Part shown: positions 12,764-23,739 of the stretch, piece by piece
Layout: every line of letters begins with the position of its first letter
How positions within the stretch are numbered: position 1 is the first letter of the stretch
DNA from: Ectocarpus siliculosus
Lineage: Eukaryota; Sar; Phaeophyceae; Ectocarpales; Ectocarpaceae
Direction of reading: 5' to 3'
DNA: 64,000 bases
Assembly: GCA_000310025.1 (NCBI GenBank)
Contig: FN649734.1
Span: 958,112 to 1,022,111 of the forward strand
Program-made: the position numbers and the translations under genes
Notes under the pieces: model-generated
The model's input: the letters and a program-made list of their open reading frames with translations, nothing else
What the model was told of the DNA's origin: nothing
Databases searched by the model: none

Positions 12764-12906
12764 AGAACCTCCCTTTACAGAGCGTTCATTTGCTTTTAAC
12801 TTTTTTTGTGGTGTCCACACGGTTTATACCGTTTTTCCAAGCTTTTGGACATTCCCATTTAATTAATATGTTCCAGAAAAAATAAGGTCACCAGAGGTGG
12901 TTCGGG

Positions 12907-13745
12907 GGTTGGGGGGGGGGGGGTGTACTCATAGTCGTGCATGCCGTAGTCGTTTGACCATTGACCTCGCATCCCTACAAAGCCGGGACGGAGCACGCCG
13001 GGTTCTCACCGGACCAGGCTCTCACATCACCAAGCGCGAAGCGCCGTGAGGTATTTGGCGAGTCGCATGAAGGGTGAGCTGCATCCTGCTAAGGGTGTTC
13101 GGCATCTTGTGCTTACTTCCTTGCGTACGGATGACAGCTGCGTATGACTTAATTTATTTTCTGGTGCTTTCACTTCCAGAGACAGTTGTAAGCACTGTGT
13201 AACTGCCTCGAGGAAGCTTGACCATTTTAACACAACGTGGGTGCGATCATCCCCCGTTGCGCGGAGAGAGGGTTCTCGACCCCGCACAACATGATCTACT
13301 CGACCACCATTACGGTTACCGCCAAAAAAAAAAACGAGGTAAAAAAAAAAAACGTTAACCTGGTTGCCGAGTTCACGAAGTGAACTGGCTTGTTTTACGA
13401 CGTCGTTGCCAAGCGACGAAAACCCAATCCCGATGGCAAACACCGAGTGGGGGGCTTGTTTTACAACGTCGTTGCCAAGCGACGAAAACCCAAACCCCGA
13501 TGGCAAACACCGGGGGGGGCGGCTTGTTTTACAACGTCGTTGCCAAGCGACGAAAACCCAACCCCGATGGCAAACACCGGGGGGGGACGGGGGGGGCGGC
13601 TTATTTTACAACGTCGTTGCCAAGCGACGAAAACCCAACCCCGACGGCAAACACCGGGGGGGGGGAGGTGGCTTATTTTACGACGTCGTTGCCAATCGAC
13701 GAAAACCCAACCCCGATATCGAACACCGGAGGGGGGGGGGGAACC
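12907..13745 (-). mobile_element. Tail-sharing short retroelement, copy 3, with expanded head
   Basis: Full tail and body (12907-13380) followed by five tandem copies of the head instead of one. Tail core TAGTCGTTTGACCATTGACC (plus strand) at about 12944-12968. See the minisatellite entry for the head array. Confidence 0.75.
13388..13740. repeat. Minisatellite made from the retroelement head, five units of 66-77 bp
   Basis: Units start at 13388, 13454, 13522, 13599 and 13671. Each contains GCTTGTTTTACAACGTCGTT, AAGCGACGAAAACCCAA and GGCAAACACCGG, and ends in a variable G run that accounts for the length differences. The unit reads as a repeated peptide in all three plus-strand frames, which explains the three overlapping open frames here. 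They are not genes. Confidence 0.85.
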
Positions 13746-13753
13746 TCACCACA

Positions 13754-14276
13754 GGGGGGGGTCGAGCATGCCGTAGTCGTTAGACCATTGACCTCGCAAC
13801 CCTACAAAGCCGGGACGTAGCACGCCGGGTTTTCACCGGACCAGGCTCTCACATCACCAAGCGCGAAGCGCTGTGAGGTATTCGGCGAGTCGCATAAAGG
13901 GTGCGCTGTATCCTGCTAAGGGTGTTCGGCATCTTGTGCGCACTTCCTTGCCTACGGATGACAGGTGCGTATGACTAAATTTATTTTCTGGTGCTTTGAC
14001 TTCCAGAGACAGTTGTAGTCATTGCGTAGCTGCCTCGAGGATGCTTGACCATTTTAACACAACGTAGTGCGATCACTCCCCTTGCGCGGAGTGAGGTTTC
14101 TCGACCCCGCACAGCATGATGTAGTCGACCACCATTCATGGTTACCACAAAAAAAAAAGCAACCCCCCCCCCGGTAACCTGGTTGCCGAGTTCACGGAGT
14201 GAATAGGCTTGTTTCACAACGTCGTTGCCAAGGGACGAAAACCCAATCCCGTTGGCGAACACCGGGGGCGGGGGGG
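13754..14276 (-). mobile_element. Tail-sharing short retroelement, copy 4
   Basis: Lies head-to-tail with copy 3. Tail core at about 13770-13795, body at 13850-14140, A-run loop at 14148-14160, head ending in a G-rich tract near 14276. Single head unit. Confidence 0.75.
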
Positions 14277-14800
14277 GGGCGGGTGCCCGTTCGTCCGGGG
14301 GGGGTGCCGGTTGTGGGGGCGTTAGCCCGGGGGAGTGCCCGTGTGAGAAAATATACCCGTATCCAGGGAGTGCTTTTATCCTGCCACGGTTCTTCGTAAG
14401 ACAATCAGCGCCCTAGATAGAGTTTGGCCTGGTGGAGCAGAAGGCCCTTCAGCCACTGAGCCCCCGTAGGTGGGCGTTTCTCTGCATCCACCGGTCCGAT
14501 TGGGGCGCCCGATGGCTTGTATGATAGCTGTGAGCTGTGCCAATGCAACGAAAGCCTTCATAAGACAAATATCGCCCTGTAGATAAAGTTTGGCCTGGTG
14601 GAGCAGAAAAGCATATCCGCTCCACCGGACCGTTAAACCATTGAGCCCCAGTGGGTGGGCGTTTCTCTGCACCAACTAGTTCGATCGGGTTGTGCGATGG
14701 CTTGAATGGTGGCAGTGAGCTGTGGGGCAGATGTAGGCGTAGTTCAGCTACGCGACGGGAGGTAAACCGGGACAATTGACATTTACCCCCCCCCCCTAGA

Positions 14801-15339
14801 CCCCCCCCCCCACCGGGGTTTGCCATCGGGATTGGGTTTTCCTCACTTGGCAACGGGGTTGGAAAAGAAGCCGATTCCCTTAGTGAACTCGGCAACCAGG
14901 TTACCGTTTTTTTTTGACCTTTGATTTTTTTTTGGTGGCAACCATGGTGGTTGAGTACATCATGCTGTGCGGGGTGGAGAAACCTCACTCCGCGCAGCGG
15001 GGGATGATCGCACTACGTTGTGTTAAAATGGTCAAGCGTCCTCGAGGCAGTTACACAATGACTACAACTGTCTCTGGAAGTCAAAACACCAGAAAATAAA
15101 TTTAGTCATACGCACCTGTCATCCGTAGGCAAGGAAGTAGGCACAAGATGCCGAACACCCTTAGCAGGATGCAGCTCACCCTTCATGCGACTCGCCGAAT
15201 ACCTCACAGCGCTTCGCGCTTGGTGATGTGAGAGCCTGGTCCGGTGAGAACCCGGCGCGCTCCGTCCCGGCTTTGTAGGGATGCGAGGTCAATGGTCTAA
15301 CGACTACGGCATGCACGACCATGAGTACCACCCCCCCCA
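14801..15339 (+). mobile_element. Tail-sharing short retroelement, copy 5, inverted relative to copies 1-4
   Basis: Plus-strand copy: head GGGGTTTGCCATCGGGATTG, IR arm AACCAGGTTACCG, T-run loop with a short insertion, body, and tail with GCGAGGTCAATGGTCTAACG, ending ATGAGTACCA. CCCCCTAGA occurs immediately before the head (14792-14800) and after the tail (15340-15348). This fits a target-site duplication within R2. Confidence 0.75.
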
Positions 15340-15499
15340 CCCCCTAGATGCCGCGGAACCCCCTCTGGTGACCATATCTCTGCGGGAACATTCCTCAATT
15401 GGAAGTTGGGGTTTCAGCCAGCGCAATCCCGAAAAAAGCAACAAGGAAATCCGGTCCAAATTTCGATACTTCAACCGAGTTAAAAAAACGACCGAAATC

Positions 15500-15755
15500 C
15501 CTACTGGAATCAAGTAAAAAACTGATCGAAATCCACTCTATAAGCAAGTAAAAAAGTGATCGAAATGGCCTCCGTAGTCAAGTGAAACATGTGACCATTA
15601 ATCAATACTCAAATCAAGTGATTCGTATCACAATTTTCAATACTCAACTCAAGTGAAACATGTGATCATTTTTCAATGCTCAACTGAAATGATTCGTGTC
15701 ACAATTTTCAATACTCAACTCAAGTGATTTGTATCACACACTCAGTTTAAGTGTT
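15500..15755. repeat. Imperfect tandem repeat, units of about 38-40 bp
   Basis: Variants of AATACTCAACTCAAGTGA, each followed by AACATGTGATCA or TTCGTATCACAA, repeat about five times. Shorter related units (AAGTAAAAAAGTGATCGAAA) lie at the left edge. Confidence 0.7.
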
Positions 15756-15904
15756 AGTCTAACGATGACTCTACTGCTGTTTTGTGTCTCACAACCCAAA
15801 GCTGCTGCTGTGTGCCAGCAAGCATGCCCCTTTCGGAGGGTCACGCAGAGCTGTTTTGTCCACCAGCACGGGTGACACACACGGACACAACGACGGCAAG
15901 CATG

Positions 15905-16457
15905 TATTAGATTAAATTTGACCATCTGACCAGTCAACGTCGACTCGTCAGATGGTCTATGTAATTTTTTGTACTAAAATATATGCTCAGAGCTCGTTAG
16001 CACCCAGCTGGATCACGTTTGGGCTAGTGAGTGAGTAGAGATCTCCGGGGCCAGACCCCTCGTCAGACGCTGATTGGGAACCAAATGATGATTATTTTGC
16101 AAGTGGACCACTGGGATTCGGACCCGTGCGTGTAACATTGTGTAAGGTCGCTTTCACCATTAGACCACCTCCGTCCACCGTCCACCGTCAACCGTCCACC
16201 GTCCACCGTCCAAGGTTCCACGCACGGGTTCGAATCCCAGTGGTCCACTTAAAAAAGAATCACCATTTGTTTACCGATCAGCGTCTGGCGAGGGGTCCGG
16301 CCCCGGAGATCTCTACTCACTAACCCAAACGTGATCCCGCCAGGTGCTAACGAGCTCTGAGCATATCTTTTATTAGATAAAGTTAGACCATCTGACCAGT
16401 CAACGCATCCGACCAGTCAACCGTTGACTGGTCAGATGGTCTATTTTTTTTCTAATA
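15905..16457. mobile_element. Foldback / MITE-like element with tRNA-like boxes
   Basis: Terminal inverted repeats: left TATTAGA...GACCATCTGACCAGTCAACG (15905-15940), right CGTTGACTGGTCAGATGGTC...CTAATA (16426-16457). Inside them, 15987-16132 and about 16219-16364 are long inverted arms of about 145 bp. They include AGAGATCTCCGGGGCCAGAC on the left and its counterpart on the right. The ~85-bp spacer carries a CCGTCCA tandem repeat (16171-16210). The arms contain a tRNA-like T-loop/B box (GGGTTCGAATCCC, right arm, perfect) and, on the minus strand of the left part, an A-box-like TGGTCTAATGG. No transposase is encoded. It is non-autonomous, of unknown superfamily. Confidence 0.7.
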
Positions 16458-16990
16458 TCATGCCCCTTTTCTGTAGAGGAGTTTCCCATAGCTTGGGAAG
16501 AATGGTATGGACCGTGCGGACACGAAGAAAACGGTTTGAGGCCAATGTGAGCTGTTTGGACGGAGGTTGGAGACGATTACTGCTTCCTGACATGCACTCG
16601 GATGCGTTGACTGGTCAGATGGTCTAATTTGTTTCTAATAGCATGTCCCTTTTCTGTAGAGGAGTTTCCCATAGCTTGGGAAGAATGGTATGGACCGTGC
16701 GGACACGAAGAAAAAGGTTTGAGGCCAATGGGAGCTGTTTGGACGGAGGTTGGAGACGATTACTGCTTCCTGACATGCTGCGGAGCTCCCCTTTTTCAGC
16801 ATATCTCTGCAGCCACCGGTCGGATTCAGCTTCTAAATAGCATTGCAGATTAATGCAACTGTAGTCCAAAGCTACCCGATGCAATTGGTTTGAGGTCAAT
16901 TGGAGCTCTGCGGATGGAGATCTGCCTTGTGGAGCAAAAAAGAGGTTACTCCACTGGTGGAGTAAACAGCAATGCCGATTATCGGCGTGA
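16458..16990 (+). repeat. Partial R2 copies; a ~185-bp segment in direct repeat with a foldback terminus between
   Basis: The segment CTGTAGAGGAGTTTCCCATA through CTGCTTCCTGACATGC occurs at about 16468-16593 and again at 16651-16779. Between them lies CGTTGACTGGTCAGATGGTC, the terminus of the foldback element. The second copy continues into further R2 sequence to about 16990, including TGGAGCAAAAAAGAGGTTAC, the counterpart of 10.4-10.6 kb on the minus strand. Confidence 0.75.
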
Positions 16991-18055
16991 CGGCACGAGG
17001 CTGAGATCAGAATCCATATGTCGTCTTTTTTGGTTCTTCCATCTATTGTTGTCGCATCGGGAACTGTCACGTTTTACCTCCGGAGCTCATCATAGTTTGC
17101 CTATGCATGCATGTGTTTGTATGTCCTGGGAATTGAGTAAGCGGTGAATCTGATGTTTTCCTATCTCAACCCTTGCCGCAAGTACCGTGACGATTTCCAC
17201 GGACTGACGGATATAATTCTGAAGAGCGAGGTCTTGGCATGCATTCCGAAACGTGTTGTTTTGAATGTTTCATGTTTTTCATTACGCAGTGCCCCGTCTA
17301 CGGGTGATGGGAGGCTGACATTGAGCGTTGTTTGTACGTTGTTTTCAGTCATGCAGTCCCATTTGTGCCAAGCCATTCCCATCTTTCGCGTTTAAACTGC
17401 AGAGAGAGCTCATATTTTGACAGTGCATGAGTTCTTGTCCTGTGAATTTACAGCAGTGGGACTGATGAGTACTTCTTCATAAACGTGGCAAAACGGCAAC
17501 TACCGAGGATCCACCGATGGTGTGTACGAACGCGTTGGGATTTTATCCTCACTCAAAAGTAGCCGTGCTTTCTTTGCGTATATACTCTGGAAGAAGGGTT
17601 TGGCATGGATAGGCAGTTTGAGTATTTGGGTGGTGGGGGACATACATTCATTCCTGCACGGGCGTATTGACCACAATATCCCGAATGAAACCTGTAGTCC
17701 CATCATCCATTTATATGAGGATACAAGGTTGAAATTTCGTGGATACAGGGTAAAGACTTTCCGAGGTTCAATGGGTTTCGGACGATGGGTTTCTGTTGGG
17801 AGATCGACGATTTCGGAAGACAACATCATCTTGGTCGGGTGGATTAGTTCGATTTGGATAGATGGTTTGTAAAAAGGCGATCCCCCTTGTGCCGTGCGTG
17901 GGCCACCGTCCTCCCTTGACTAACAATTGAGTCCTCCAGTGTCAAACTTCCTACTTCCCCAACAACCCTACCAGGTCGTACTCGGCCCCCAACGCTGTTA
18001 TTCTTTCCATGCATCGGCTACCCACTATGAGAATCACCCAGAATGAAAGGGCCCC
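16991..18055. other. No gene recognised
   Basis: Some open frames (for example 17522-17872) but no recognised domain, no exon chain and no repeat. Confidence 0.4.
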
Positions 18056-18059
18056 ATTG

Positions 18060-18310
18060 TGAGCCTACAGTTGGCAGCAACTTTCGCCCTAGATGGGCCG
18101 TCCATGGCCATGCCCATGGGAAACATTCTCTAAATGCTCACCATGTGGGCTCCCAACAACGGTGGGCTGCCGACATTTCACAGCAATTCCGCCTGCTATG
18201 GGCGGCCCATGGTCGACCAAATTGTCGTCCCCAACATGCTCACCGCGGGTTGGCCGCTTTTGATGGTCTGCATTTGGTGGGCTGCCCGTGGGCAACCGTC
18301 TACCCCTTCT
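18060..18310. repeat. Small, diverged cluster of CATGGG palindromes
   Basis: Words such as GTCCATGGCCATGCCCATGG and GGGCGGCCCATGG resemble the array at 9.2 kb, but they are sparse and degraded. Confidence 0.5.
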
Positions 18311-18367
18311 GATCGGAAATGTAAGAACGGATGGCATATTCGGAATATATATCAACTGTTTGTACAT

Positions 18368-18404
18368 AGTTTAGGGTTGGGGTTAGGGTTAGGGTGAGGG
18401 TTAG
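18368..18404 (+). repeat. Short interstitial telomere-like tract
   Basis: TTTAGGGTTGGGGTTAGGGT followed by TAGGGTGAGGGTTAG, about six degenerate TTAGGG-type units. Too short to be a chromosome end; probably an internal telomeric repeat. Confidence 0.6.
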
Positions 18405-20020
18405 TGGCGAGATGTGCCTTTTCTTCAGGATTTGGTTTCGCATTATGCTCGGGTAGGATATAGGCGATGCCTCAGGAAAAAAAAACATGGGTGGCCATGT
18501 TTGATCCCCTCCATGCTGAAATTTGTTCCGGCAGTAATCTCAAGCGAACATTGTTACTGTAGACCCCTGGCAACAGCTCGACAGACAACATTATTTCTTG
18601 ACCCATTTCAGGTTCCTAGCATCGCGGCTAATTTGAAACGTCGAACGAAGGAGTGGCGCGTGGGATCATGACACGGAGGCGCCCGTCGCCTCCACCGACA
18701 TGCCATATGGCCAACAGAGTGCACACTGTTCAGATACCACATATGGCATGCGTGCGTGCGCGGTCTTCTTTGTTTTCATTTTCTTTTTAGATGGGATTGG
18801 GTGGGTTGGGTACGTTACATTCATTAGGTAGACCCGGAAAAGCGACTCCTTGTTTTGGTCGCTTCCCCCTCGAGTCCCGGCGTAGCAACAGTTGTGTCTG
18901 ATAATAAAAAAAAACATGAACCACGTGCTTGAACAAGCACCGGTTCACAATTGGCTCTTGGTCGGTTCAACCTTCGTTCGCGGATGTGGTCGAAAAATGA
19001 GGATGGTTGAGTCCTTCAGGCGTGTATTCTTGACACCCGGGATGCTTCCTTTAACCGATTAGGGAGATGGTGTGGAGGGATAAACAACTTGACACAAAAC
19101 TTCCGTGAATGTTAGTCACCCGAAAACCCTCTTAGTAGGACCGCCAGGCTCACGCCCAGCCTGGTTGAGAGGCTTTAAATTGGCGTCGTCAAACTCGAAT
19201 GAAAACCCAAAAGTGCTCAAACGAACTACCCGCCAACAAGCAGCCAAGGAAAGTGAGGTAGGGTCGTGATTTTCCACGGCAAGGTGCCGACAAATGAACT
19301 AAACTCCTGAAAATCGCCGGAACACGTGTATCAACGGACCCGGACCTCCACTCCACTCCGTATGAACCTCGGCCGAACATCCTGAACAGTCCCTCCACAG
19401 AAACTGACGCGCTCCGATGGTCGTCGCCACACCCGGAAAGGCGGGGTGCGGTCTGCGATAACCCCTCGACCACCTCGTTTGGCTGTGTTGCTTCGGAGAT
19501 GAACACAAGGACAGAGAGAGAAAGGGCGTTTACTGGCATGAAGAAGATGGTCAGGACCAAAATTGCAAGCGATGTTCATAGAGTAGAAACCCACCGCGGA
19601 CCGTCTTGCGTCGCGCAACTATTTCAATATGTCACCATGTCACGGAGCAGAGCGGACCATTTGTTACTAACCTGGGATCACGGAACTGGGCGGAGCGATT
19701 GTTCGAGTAGTTAGATTTTCGAAGTTTCACGGCGTAGGTGCGAAAGCTGCTCACCCTCTGTACCTTGCACGTGTGGACGTCATGACTCTAAACCTGGTGG
19801 GCGATGTGAGAGGTATCCGCTAGCCATAATATTTTATGGGCTTTTTGTCTGATGGTAGTTGGAACGAGCGCATTGTTACATACACCACATCACGCATGCT
19901 ACATATTTTGTTGCTGCCTCGAACTCATGCGCTTTTCAGGAACGTGCAGCTGCCTGAAGCACCGACGACAGTAGCCGCAGCGGCCCGTCGGCGACACCTT
20001 CGTTCGTTGAGGGTCGGAGG
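18405..20020. other. No gene recognised
   Basis: Overlapping open frames at 19.19-19.62 kb are antisense to one another without domain similarity. Nothing supported. Confidence 0.4.
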
Positions 20021-20029
20021 AGTGGACAG

Positions 20030-22045
20030 ATGGTTCGGTGGTCGTCTCGACGGCACGCCGGCCAAGGGCAAGGGCAAGGGCAAGAGGAAGAGAGCCGCTG
20101 GAACTGGAGCCACCAAATTCCACGCCAGCGGTACGATTTGGAATTCAAAGCATCGCCTAAATGTACGAGACCACGCAAAGCCCGGGGGCACAGGGGGGTA
20201 CTGGAACCATCGGCGTGTCGTATGCGCAAAGAGTGCTTGGGATTACCGAGAAGATCACAATCTCAACATGGGAAGAATACAGAAAAAAATACGAGGAGCA
20301 GCTCGAAAACGCGGAAAAGCTCGGGGCCAAAGGCAACAAATAAGCTCGGAGAGTGAAGTCGTTTCTCTACGGGGAGGGTTAGGTCAAACGGGGAGGCCGA
20401 GCTTCAAGTGCTCGACTGGATGAACGATGTTCGTTCGGAAGCCATCTCTGCCCGCGTCTCTGCATGGATGGCTAAGAACAAGTCGGTATCGCTCAACTTG
20501 CTTTGGTTTGGCCCGAGGCCTGCTGCGAACCACCTGGAGGGCAGTAGAAAGTACCGCATCAAGCAGACTCACTGGTGCAAGAGGTTTCTCAACAAGCACA
20601 GGTTGTCCTTCCGGGCGGTTACCAGGCAAGGCCAGAAACTCCTTTCCGGGTGGCCTGCGATTGCCATGAAGTCCGTCAAGGAATGGAGGGCGCTACGTCA
20701 CGGAGGAATCGACGGTGGGGGAGGACGGGGTTCGGGAGGGGCAGCGAGCAGATGCCTTTGAAGCCACCTCTGTTGCTCTCGGAGGAACAGAGCAGCATGC
20801 CGTGTGAATGGAGCTCGCTGCCAAGTCGACCGTGGCGATGAGTACTAACATCTTGTGGTATTTATTCGAATCATGTGCCTTTCTTGTCTTTTCTTGGCCG
20901 TCCGTGCAAACAGTGGGCATCGTGATACCATCTTTCGCCGTGGAACTCAGTGTCCAGCCAGTACGGCTAGACGACATTGGTATTGTATTGTGGTTGTGCA
21001 GCGTTAGAACCTTCTTACCATTCGTTTCCATCATCACTGTACTCAAGATGTTTCTCTATGCGTGAAGAGCTGTCATTTCGTATCTAACACAATCGACTTT
21101 TTTCATCGCCTCTGCTCTCGCTGTTGCGTTTTGCCACTTGCTTTTTCCTTCTTGCTCTTTTTGTCCTTCGCAGCACACCGGTCAGGAAGAGGTGGCCTCA
21201 AAACCGGTGGAAAGTAAAGTTGGGCATCACTGCCGTGCTTGCAGCAAGTATAAAGAGCGGTAAAACTCCCGCCGCAGCTCATCTTTTGAGGGTAAGCCCA
21301 CGGCGCCGGGGAAACCCGCCGCTGCCAACAGCGTCGAACGAGCACCCAAGGCGTACAAGGACAAGAAGGAGGTGTCATCCCCTGGGGGCGTTGTTTACGC
21401 CGCGGACGGCAGGGCGTGGACACGCAGCGCGCCTTCAGGGATGTTTGGCTCCCCCAAGTGTGGAACCGGCGACGGGTCGCGAGGGGGTCTAGGGCGGCTA
21501 CCGTCAGCCGTACACGCTGGAATCATGGGACGATTACATTGTGCACAAGACAGTCGTGTGCAAGAGAGCGATGGACGAGTCCAACACGACGGTGGTTTTC
21601 GTCCCCAGAGGACTGACGCCCAAGATCCAGCCTTGCGATGGACTGTTCAAGTCCAACATGTCCAGGCTGTACGACGACTACATGGCCTCCACCGACGCCG
21701 TGCGCAACGACCGCAGCTAGCCGGACCCCCCATCGAGGGGATTGTTCGTGCGGTGGGTGAGGAAAGTGTGGAATGAAGTGGACCCTGAGAGCATCCGTTC
21801 GAGCTGGAAGAAGGCTGGCATGAGACGGCGACGCGGCCGCTGCTGGCGCGGAGGAGGCTGCCTCATGGGAGAAGGGGGAGACGATGCCCGACTTGTTGGA
21901 GGTGTTGGGAATCGACGACGATGACAGCACGGGAGATGGCGAGGGCAACGATGACCCGGAGGTTGAGATGGTGGCAGACTTGTCGGGGGCGGACGTTGTT
22001 GCATGGACTGAGTCGTATCATCCTAGGTATGTATGTCATGGTCGA
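20030..22045 (+). pseudogene. Decayed pogo/Tigger-type (CENP-B-like) DDE transposase
   Basis: Pieces of one transposase appear in the right order in different frames. (1) 20100-20340: basic N-terminus and a helix-turn-helix region, [20 protein letters not shown]. (2) 20400-20720: a CENP-B-like DNA-binding part with [20 protein letters not shown], then [15 protein letters not shown]. (3) 21400-21460: a short fragment, QRAFRDVWLPQVW. (4) 21520-21720: the end of the DDE domain, TTVVFVPRGLTPKIQPCDG. (5) 21745-21825: the C-terminal WVRKVWNEVDPES...SWKKAG segment. (6) An acidic tail ends near 22045. At least three frame changes are needed to join these pieces, and the middle of the catalytic domain (20.76-21.37 kb) is not recognisable, so it cannot encode an active enzyme. 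Family placement follows from the CENP-B-type HTH and the LTPKIQPCDG motif typical of the pogo group. Confidence 0.8.
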
Positions 22046-22574
22046 GTCAACCAAAGCTGCGATTCGAGCCAATTTGTCCTGTGTGTCATGCGTTTCGGCA
22101 GTCGTTTATCCTCTCTGGTTGTTGTTTATTACTTTGGTTGATACATTGCTGGCACTTGCTGGCATCCTACACAGTTCCAGCTTGAGTGATGAACGCAAGC
22201 CTTGCAAGTCGTTGCGTCGTCCCGGTACCGGTGTGCTGTCGCACTGTCACACATAACACCGGCACAACCGCTATGAGGCATCGATACTACCGCGCCCGCA
22301 ATATAATACCCAGGAATTCAGAGAATGACTTGAGCACCAGTCTTGAGCTCGATTAATGACCTCTGCACCAAAACCTATATGGCGACCATTCGCAGCATTG
22401 CCCTAGGAACTACAGGTTGTTGAGTGCGGGCGCGCTCTGTGCACGTTCGTTGTTTACGCGAAGTATAAGCACTCCAAAGGATACCGCGAAAAAGCACGAG
22501 CGAGAGCGCGTGATGATGTGATGTGTGCCACCCTAGCTAGCACACCCATTTTCATCACGCCCTTTGTAGGTGGG

Positions 22575-22745
22575 CTCCTTCTTTGAGCACACTGCATTAC
22601 TCGGGCGACATTATTACATCCCATCATTGCCACACCCCGGTAGGTATAGTCCTGTGAGCGCACTGCATCACACGGGCGACATCATCACGCCCAGTCCTGT
22701 GACCGCGCTTCACCGCATGGGCGACGTTGTCACACCCCCAATAGC
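22575..22745 (+). repeat. Three imperfect tandem units of about 45-70 bp
   Basis: Each unit has an ACTGCATYAC-like start and a GGGCGACATTATTAC / GGGCGACATCATCAC / GGGCGACGTTGTCAC core followed by a C-rich end. Function unknown. Confidence 0.55.
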
Positions 22746-23174
22746 CCAAATGTTCTAGAGATATTGTCAACGCCCGATTGCTCGGAGCCTTACAAGCATA
22801 CTGAGAACGTCGCACGTACAGTGTTGACTTTTGTTTCTTTTCGTCGGGGTGCTCTTATAACCTTGTCTGCATAGACTCGGTCGTGTCCCCGACGAGACAA
22901 AATCTTGGCTACCGAGGAATTGCTTTCAATCCACCCCATCAGAGCGCAAGGGATCTCTTGGACAACGAGAGCAAACCAATAGTGCTCCCATAGGCCACTT
23001 AGGTAAGTACGTGTCCGGCTTCCACCTTTGGCTCCTGGGAATGACTTGGTGCATGTGATGAAATATAAGAAAACCGTGTACTACCACGTCGATTCAACGA
23101 GCGTTGACCCACGGGCCTTGCACACGGATATCTCATGACGATGTCGGTGTCAGACTGTACCAAACTACACGGGG

Positions 23175-23335
23175 ATATGGAAACGTTGTTGAGCCACCAT
23201 CGACGTAGAAGGGAGGAACAATAGGCCATCGGTGATCGGTCCTGTAATAAAAATGCTCCGTCCTCTCGAGGGCGCGAGGTCATTGGTCTAACAGCTACGG
23301 CATGAAAACCATGGGTACCCCGCTCCCCGGAAGCA
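23175..23335 (+). mobile_element. Severely 5'-truncated LINE fragment (3' tail only)
   Basis: GAGCCACC, GGCCATCGGTGATCGGTCCT, TGCTCCGTCC, GCGAGGTCATTGGTCTAAC and GGGTACCCC follow the order and spacing of the LINE 3' end at 765-895, with only the last few protein codons included. A typical dead-on-arrival insertion. Confidence 0.7.
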
Positions 23336-23739
23336 GACGCCAACCACGTTCGATGAGACAAGTTGCTGCAGCAACTCAGGCCAGTTGAGGCAATTGTAGC
23401 GCGGAAGAAGAAAATGCTCAATTATTTCGCTTCATATATTTCAGCAGGGATATCAACGATTCTTCCTCTTTGTCTAGGGTGGTGTGGGACTTTGGGGTTG
23501 AACCGTCGTTCTGGTCTTCCGTCAAGAGTCAGTATGACGTATCCCTCTCCGGGAAATCCAGCCGCTATGTATCGTAGCCTGCAAAACATTAAAAAAGATC
23601 CGCCATCCATGAAACATTGGCGTAGCGCAATGCGCAGGCGACAAGCCTTCCCGATATACATGAAGCGAACAACGTGTCACCTAGTGTTGAGCTGCGCAGA
23701 GCATGTGGTGTGGCTTGAGACCGGTCATTCGCGAGGGGC

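Larger units (their letters stand above)
10290..15410. mobile_element. Block of nested composite repeats, tandem and inverted copies
   Basis: Two repeat families alternate. The inner one is the ~0.5-kb tail-sharing element annotated separately. The outer one (here R2) contains conserved segments such as CTGCGGAACCCCCTCTGGTG, a GGTATAGACCGTGTGGACAC stretch, and a TGGGCGTTTCTCTGCACC stretch. R2 segments flank the inner element at the same relative position in four copies: minus strand at 10.40-10.77, 11.34-11.68 and 12.77-12.90 kb, plus strand at 14.40-14.79 and 15.35-15.40 kb. The inner element therefore inserted once into R2 and the composite (period about 0.9 kb) was then duplicated and partly inverted. 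A further R2 copy without the inner element lies at 16.46-16.99 kb. No protein-coding capacity recognised. Confidence 0.75.

Noticed and set aside
13388-13740. Possible CRISPR-like array
   Set aside because: Units are contiguous, spacers are only variable G runs, and the unit is the head of a dispersed retroelement in a eukaryotic genome.
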